Shown here in pieces: positions 6,198-8,593 of a stretch of 8,593 nt of DNA (position 1 is the first letter of the stretch; each line of letters starts with the position of its first letter). The notes under the pieces were generated by a model, which saw nothing but the letters and a program-made list of their open reading frames with translations, made no database searches and was not told the DNA's origin. The position numbers were made by a program, and so were the translations under genes. Origin of the DNA: Erythrobacter sp. (GTDB lineage Bacteria > Pseudomonadota > Alphaproteobacteria > Sphingomonadales > Sphingomonadaceae). Location of the stretch: assembly GCA_030731635.1 (NCBI GenBank), contig JANQTR010000271.1, forward strand, positions 1 through 8,593. Reading direction: 5' to 3'.

Positions 6198-6237
6198 AAA
6201 GCCCCGCCGAACGCCCTAGATATTCGCGCATCACAGA

Positions 6238-8061
6238 ATGGAGCATACTGTGCCCGGTAAGCCGGCCCCCACCCTTTCCCAAACGGCATCGCAGTCCGCC
6301 AACAGCAGCGGCGCGGCGATTCTGGTGCAATGCCTTGTCGAACAAGGCGTGGAATTCGTGTTCGGCTATCCCGGCGGCGCGGTGCTGCCGATCTATGACG
6401 AATTGTTCAGCGAGGCAGAAGGCCCCGGCCGCATCCGCCACATTCTGGTCCGGCACGAAGCCGGCGCCGCCCACGCTGCCGAAGGCTACGCCCGCGCCAC
6501 CGGCAAACCCGGTGTAGTGCTGGTCACCTCCGGCCCCGGCGCGACCAATGCCGTGACCGGGATTGCTGATGCATGGATGGATTCGATCCCGCTCGTCGTC
6601 ATCACCGGGCAGGTGCCGACGGCGCTGATCGGCACCGACGCGTTTCAGGAAGCCGACACCGTCGGGATCACCCGCCACTGCACCAAACATAATTATCTGG
6701 TCAAAGATCCGGCTGATCTGGCCGCGACGATCAAGGAAGCCTTCCTGATTGCCACCACCGGCAGGCCCGGCCCCGTGGTCATCGACATTCCCAAGAACGT
6801 GCAGATCGCCGTGCCATCCGAACGCCGCGCCCTGACGCGGGCGGGCGCGCATCGTTATGCCCCACAAACAGTCGCCCCACCCGATCAGATCGTCGAAGCG
6901 GTCGATCTGATCGCCAATGCGCAGCGTCCGATTTTCTACACTGGCGGCGGCGTGATCAATTCAGGCCCTGAGGCAAGCCGGTTGCTGCGGCAGTTGCAGG
7001 ACATCACCGGGGCGCCGGTCACATCAACGCTGATGGGTCTTGGCGCGTTTCCATCGATGCATCCGGACTGGCTGGGGATGCTGGGGATGCATGGTACTTA
7101 CGAAGCCAATATGGCGATGAACAAGGCCGATGTTATGGTCTGCATTGGCGCACGGTTTGATGACCGGGTAACAGGCAGGCTCGACGCATTCTCACCCGAT
7201 TCCAAGAAGATTCACATCGATATTGATCGTTCCTCGATCAACAAGACGGTGCCGGTCGACATGGGCATTGTCGGCGATTGCGGCACGGTTCTGGCGCAGA
7301 TGATCGAGGCATGGGGATCGCGGCAAGCGCGCAATCTGGGCGAATGGAAGGCGCGAATTGCGGGCTGGCGGGCGCGCGAATGCCTCGCCTATCCCGAACG
7401 GTCGGCGAAGAACCCCGGCATGATCATGCCGCAGCATGCGGTTGAACGGCTGTACGCCCTCACCCACAAGCGCAGCCCGATCATCACCACCGAAGTCGGC
7501 CAGCACCAGATGTGGGCGGCGCAATATTTCGGCTTTGAAGACCCGAACAAGTGGCTCACCTCTGGCGGGCTCGGCACGATGGGATACGGCCTGCCCGCCG
7601 CGATCGGCGCGCAATTGGGCCACCCCGATGCGCTGGTGATCGACATTGCGGGCGAGGCCAGCATCCAGATGAACATTCAGGAATTGGGCACCGCCAGCCA
7701 GTACCGCCTGCCGGTCAAGGTGTTCATCCTCAACAACGAATACATGGGCATGGTTCGCCAATGGCAGGAACTGACCTATGAAAGCCGCTATTCGAACTCC
7801 TATTCCGACAGCCTGCCCGATTTCGTGAAGCTGGCTGAGGCTTACGGGTGGAAGGGCATCCGCATCCAAGAGGAAAAGGATCTCGACAATGGCATCATGC
7901 GAATGCTCGACCATCCCGGCCCGGTGATTGTCGATTGCATGGTGGCGCAGGACGCCAATTGCCTGCCGATGATCCCTTCGGGCGCGGCGCATACCGACAT
8001 GATGCTGTACGGCGACAAGGTCGACGGGACGATGGACGACGAAGCCAAGGCGCTGGTGTAA
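6238..8061 (+). CDS. ilvB: Acetolactate synthase (acetohydroxyacid synthase), large catalytic subunit
   Basis: IlvB condenses pyruvate with pyruvate or 2-ketobutyrate, the first common step of valine, leucine and isoleucine synthesis, using ThDP, Mg2+ and FAD. The 607 residues contain all three domains: the N-terminal ThDP pyrimidine domain with VFGYPGGAVLPIYDEL (41-56) and the catalytic Glu74 in RHEAGAAHAAEGYARA, a central FAD-type domain with CIGARFDDRVTGR (302-314), and the C-terminal ThDP pyrophosphate domain ending in NN (499-500), followed by MVRQWQELTYESRYSNSYS (505-523). The usual GDG of the metal motif reads GEA at 472-474. The ATG at 6238 has no ribosome binding site. A GTG at 6250 has GGAG 6 nt upstream and may be the true start, giving 603 residues. 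ilvN follows after 26 nt. Identification is secure; only the start is uncertain. Confidence 0.96.
   Translation: MEHTVPGKPAPTLSQTASQSANSSGAAILVQCLVEQGVEFVFGYPGGAVLPIYDELFSEAEGPGRIRHILVRHEAGAAHAAEGYARATGKPGVVLVTSGPGATNAVTGIADAWMDSIPLVVITGQVPTALIGTDAFQEADTVGITRHCTKHNYLVKDPADLAATIKEAFLIATTGRPGPVVIDIPKNVQIAVPSERRALTRAGAHRYAPQTVAPPDQIVEAVDLIANAQRPIFYTGGGVINSGPEASRLLRQLQDITGAPVTSTLMGLGAFPSMHPDWLGMLGMHGTYEANMAMNKADVMVCIGARFDDRVTGRLDAFSPDSKKIHIDIDRSSINKTVPVDMGIVGDCGTVLAQMIEAWGSRQARNLGEWKARIAGWRARECLAYPERSAKNPGMIMPQHAVERLYALTHKRSPIITTEVGQHQMWAAQYFGFEDPNKWLTSGGLGTMGYGLPAAIGAQLGHPDALVIDIAGEASIQMNIQELGTASQYRLPVKVFILNNEYMGMVRQWQELTYESRYSNSYSDSLPDFVKLAEAYGWKGIRIQEEKDLDNGIMRMLDHPGPVIVDCMVAQDANCLPMIPSGAAHTDMMLYGDKVDGTMDDEAKALV
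6240..6243 (+). promoter_or_regulatory. GGAG box favouring an alternative ilvB start (GTG at 6250)
   Basis: GGAG is followed by 6 nt and then an in-frame GTG at 6250. Because the box overlaps the ATG at 6238, it cannot serve that ATG, which has nothing similar upstream. The extra four residues are outside the conserved part of IlvB, so protein conservation cannot decide between the starts. Confidence 0.4.
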
Positions 8062-8087
8062 GCCGCCGCTTTACGGGAAACCATGCA

Positions 8088-8593
8088 ATGAAAATCACCG
8101 AAGCCGCTTCAGAGCGCCATGTGCTCGCCGTGATGGTCGATAATGAGCCGGGGATCCTTGCCAAGATCACCGGCCTGTTCACCGCGCGCGGTTACAACAT
8201 CGACAGCCTGACCGTGGCCGACATTACCGAGGATCATGCGGTCAGCCGCGTCACCATCGTCACCAACGGCCCGCCGCAGGTAATTGACCAGATCGAAGCG
8301 CAGCTGGAACGGCTGGTGCCGGTGCACAAGGTCACCGACCTCACCACCGCCGGGCCGCATGTCGAACGCGAACTCGCGCTGATCAAGGTCGTCGGGACGG
8401 GAGACAAGCGGGTCGAGGCCTTGCGCCTCGCCGACATCTTCCGCGCGCGGCCCGTGGATACCACCACCGAAAGCTTCATCTTCGAAATCACCGGCCCGCC
8501 TGACAAGGTCGACAGCTTCATCGCCCTGATGCGCCAATTGGGGTTGGTCGAAGTCGGCCGTACCGGCATCGTCGGGATGTTGCGCGGGGCCGA
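8088..8593 (+). CDS. ilvN: Acetolactate synthase small regulatory subunit (3' end cut by window)
   Basis: This is the regulatory partner of IlvB (called IlvN or IlvH), which stimulates catalysis and confers feedback inhibition by branched-chain amino acids, usually valine. 168 complete codons are visible and the frame is still open. The family's two-domain form is about 165-175 residues, so only a few codons appear to be missing. An N-terminal ACT domain spans about 11-82, with HVLAVMVDNEPGILAKITGL (11-30) and the following RGYNIDSLTV (34-43), the typical effector-binding loop region. The C-terminal domain runs from about 90, with ELALIKV (95-101) and GRTGIVGMLRG at the end (157-167). The ATG at 8088 has GGGA 9 nt upstream. 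An ATG at 8083 in another frame meets a stop after one more codon. The gene is co-directional with ilvB after 26 nt, so the two form an operon. Confidence 0.95.
   Translation, partial: MKITEAASERHVLAVMVDNEPGILAKITGLFTARGYNIDSLTVADITEDHAVSRVTIVTNGPPQVIDQIEAQLERLVPVHKVTDLTTAGPHVERELALIKVVGTGDKRVEALRLADIFRARPVDTTTESFIFEITGPPDKVDSFIALMRQLGLVEVGRTGIVGMLRGA

Overview
The window is an ordinary chromosomal stretch, GC-rich with frequent G/C at third codon positions. The gene content suggests an alphaproteobacterium, most likely Sphingomonadales (Erythrobacteraceae or Sphingomonadaceae type). The reasons are the Coq4-family proteins, the iodotyrosine-deiodinase-like nitroreductase, the alphaproteobacterial style of IlvB, and serB, miaA and ilvBN lying next to each other. 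The taxon is inferred from protein style, not from a marker gene. I see no mobile elements, CRISPR arrays, tRNA or rRNA genes.

Layout. (1) Positions 1-1745, plus strand: the 3' part of purL (purine synthesis), followed three bases later by a DUF3052 gene with a GTG start. (2) Positions 1730-4163: the most unusual block. Two paralogous Coq4-family genes lie on the minus strand, with a plus-strand IYD-like flavin nitroreductase between them. Both Coq4 genes are preceded, 43-49 bp from their start codons, by a similar 14-bp inverted repeat of the form TTACAY-N2-RTGTMA. One copy sits about midway between the divergent nitroreductase and Coq4 starts. This looks like a small regulon controlled by one dimeric repressor that is not encoded in the window. 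(3) Positions 4279-6112: serB (minus) and miaA (plus) diverge, and their 5' ends overlap by 8 bp, leaving no intergenic space. (4) Positions 6113-8593, plus strand: a 125-bp leader containing a strong terminator-type hairpin, then ilvB and the nearly complete ilvN, encoding the two subunits of acetolactate synthase.

How the genes relate. purL, serB and ilvBN are housekeeping anabolic genes (purines, serine, branched-chain amino acids), and miaA modifies tRNA. The Coq4/nitroreductase block is a plausible accessory redox or quinone-related module. Both Coq4 proteins keep the complete HDxxHx11E metal motif, so neither looks degenerate. The nitroreductase keeps the FMN-binding motifs and apparent equivalents of the Glu/Tyr/Lys lid residues of iodotyrosine deiodinase. 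What this module acts on cannot be read from the sequence.

No gene-free stretch exceeds about 125 bp.
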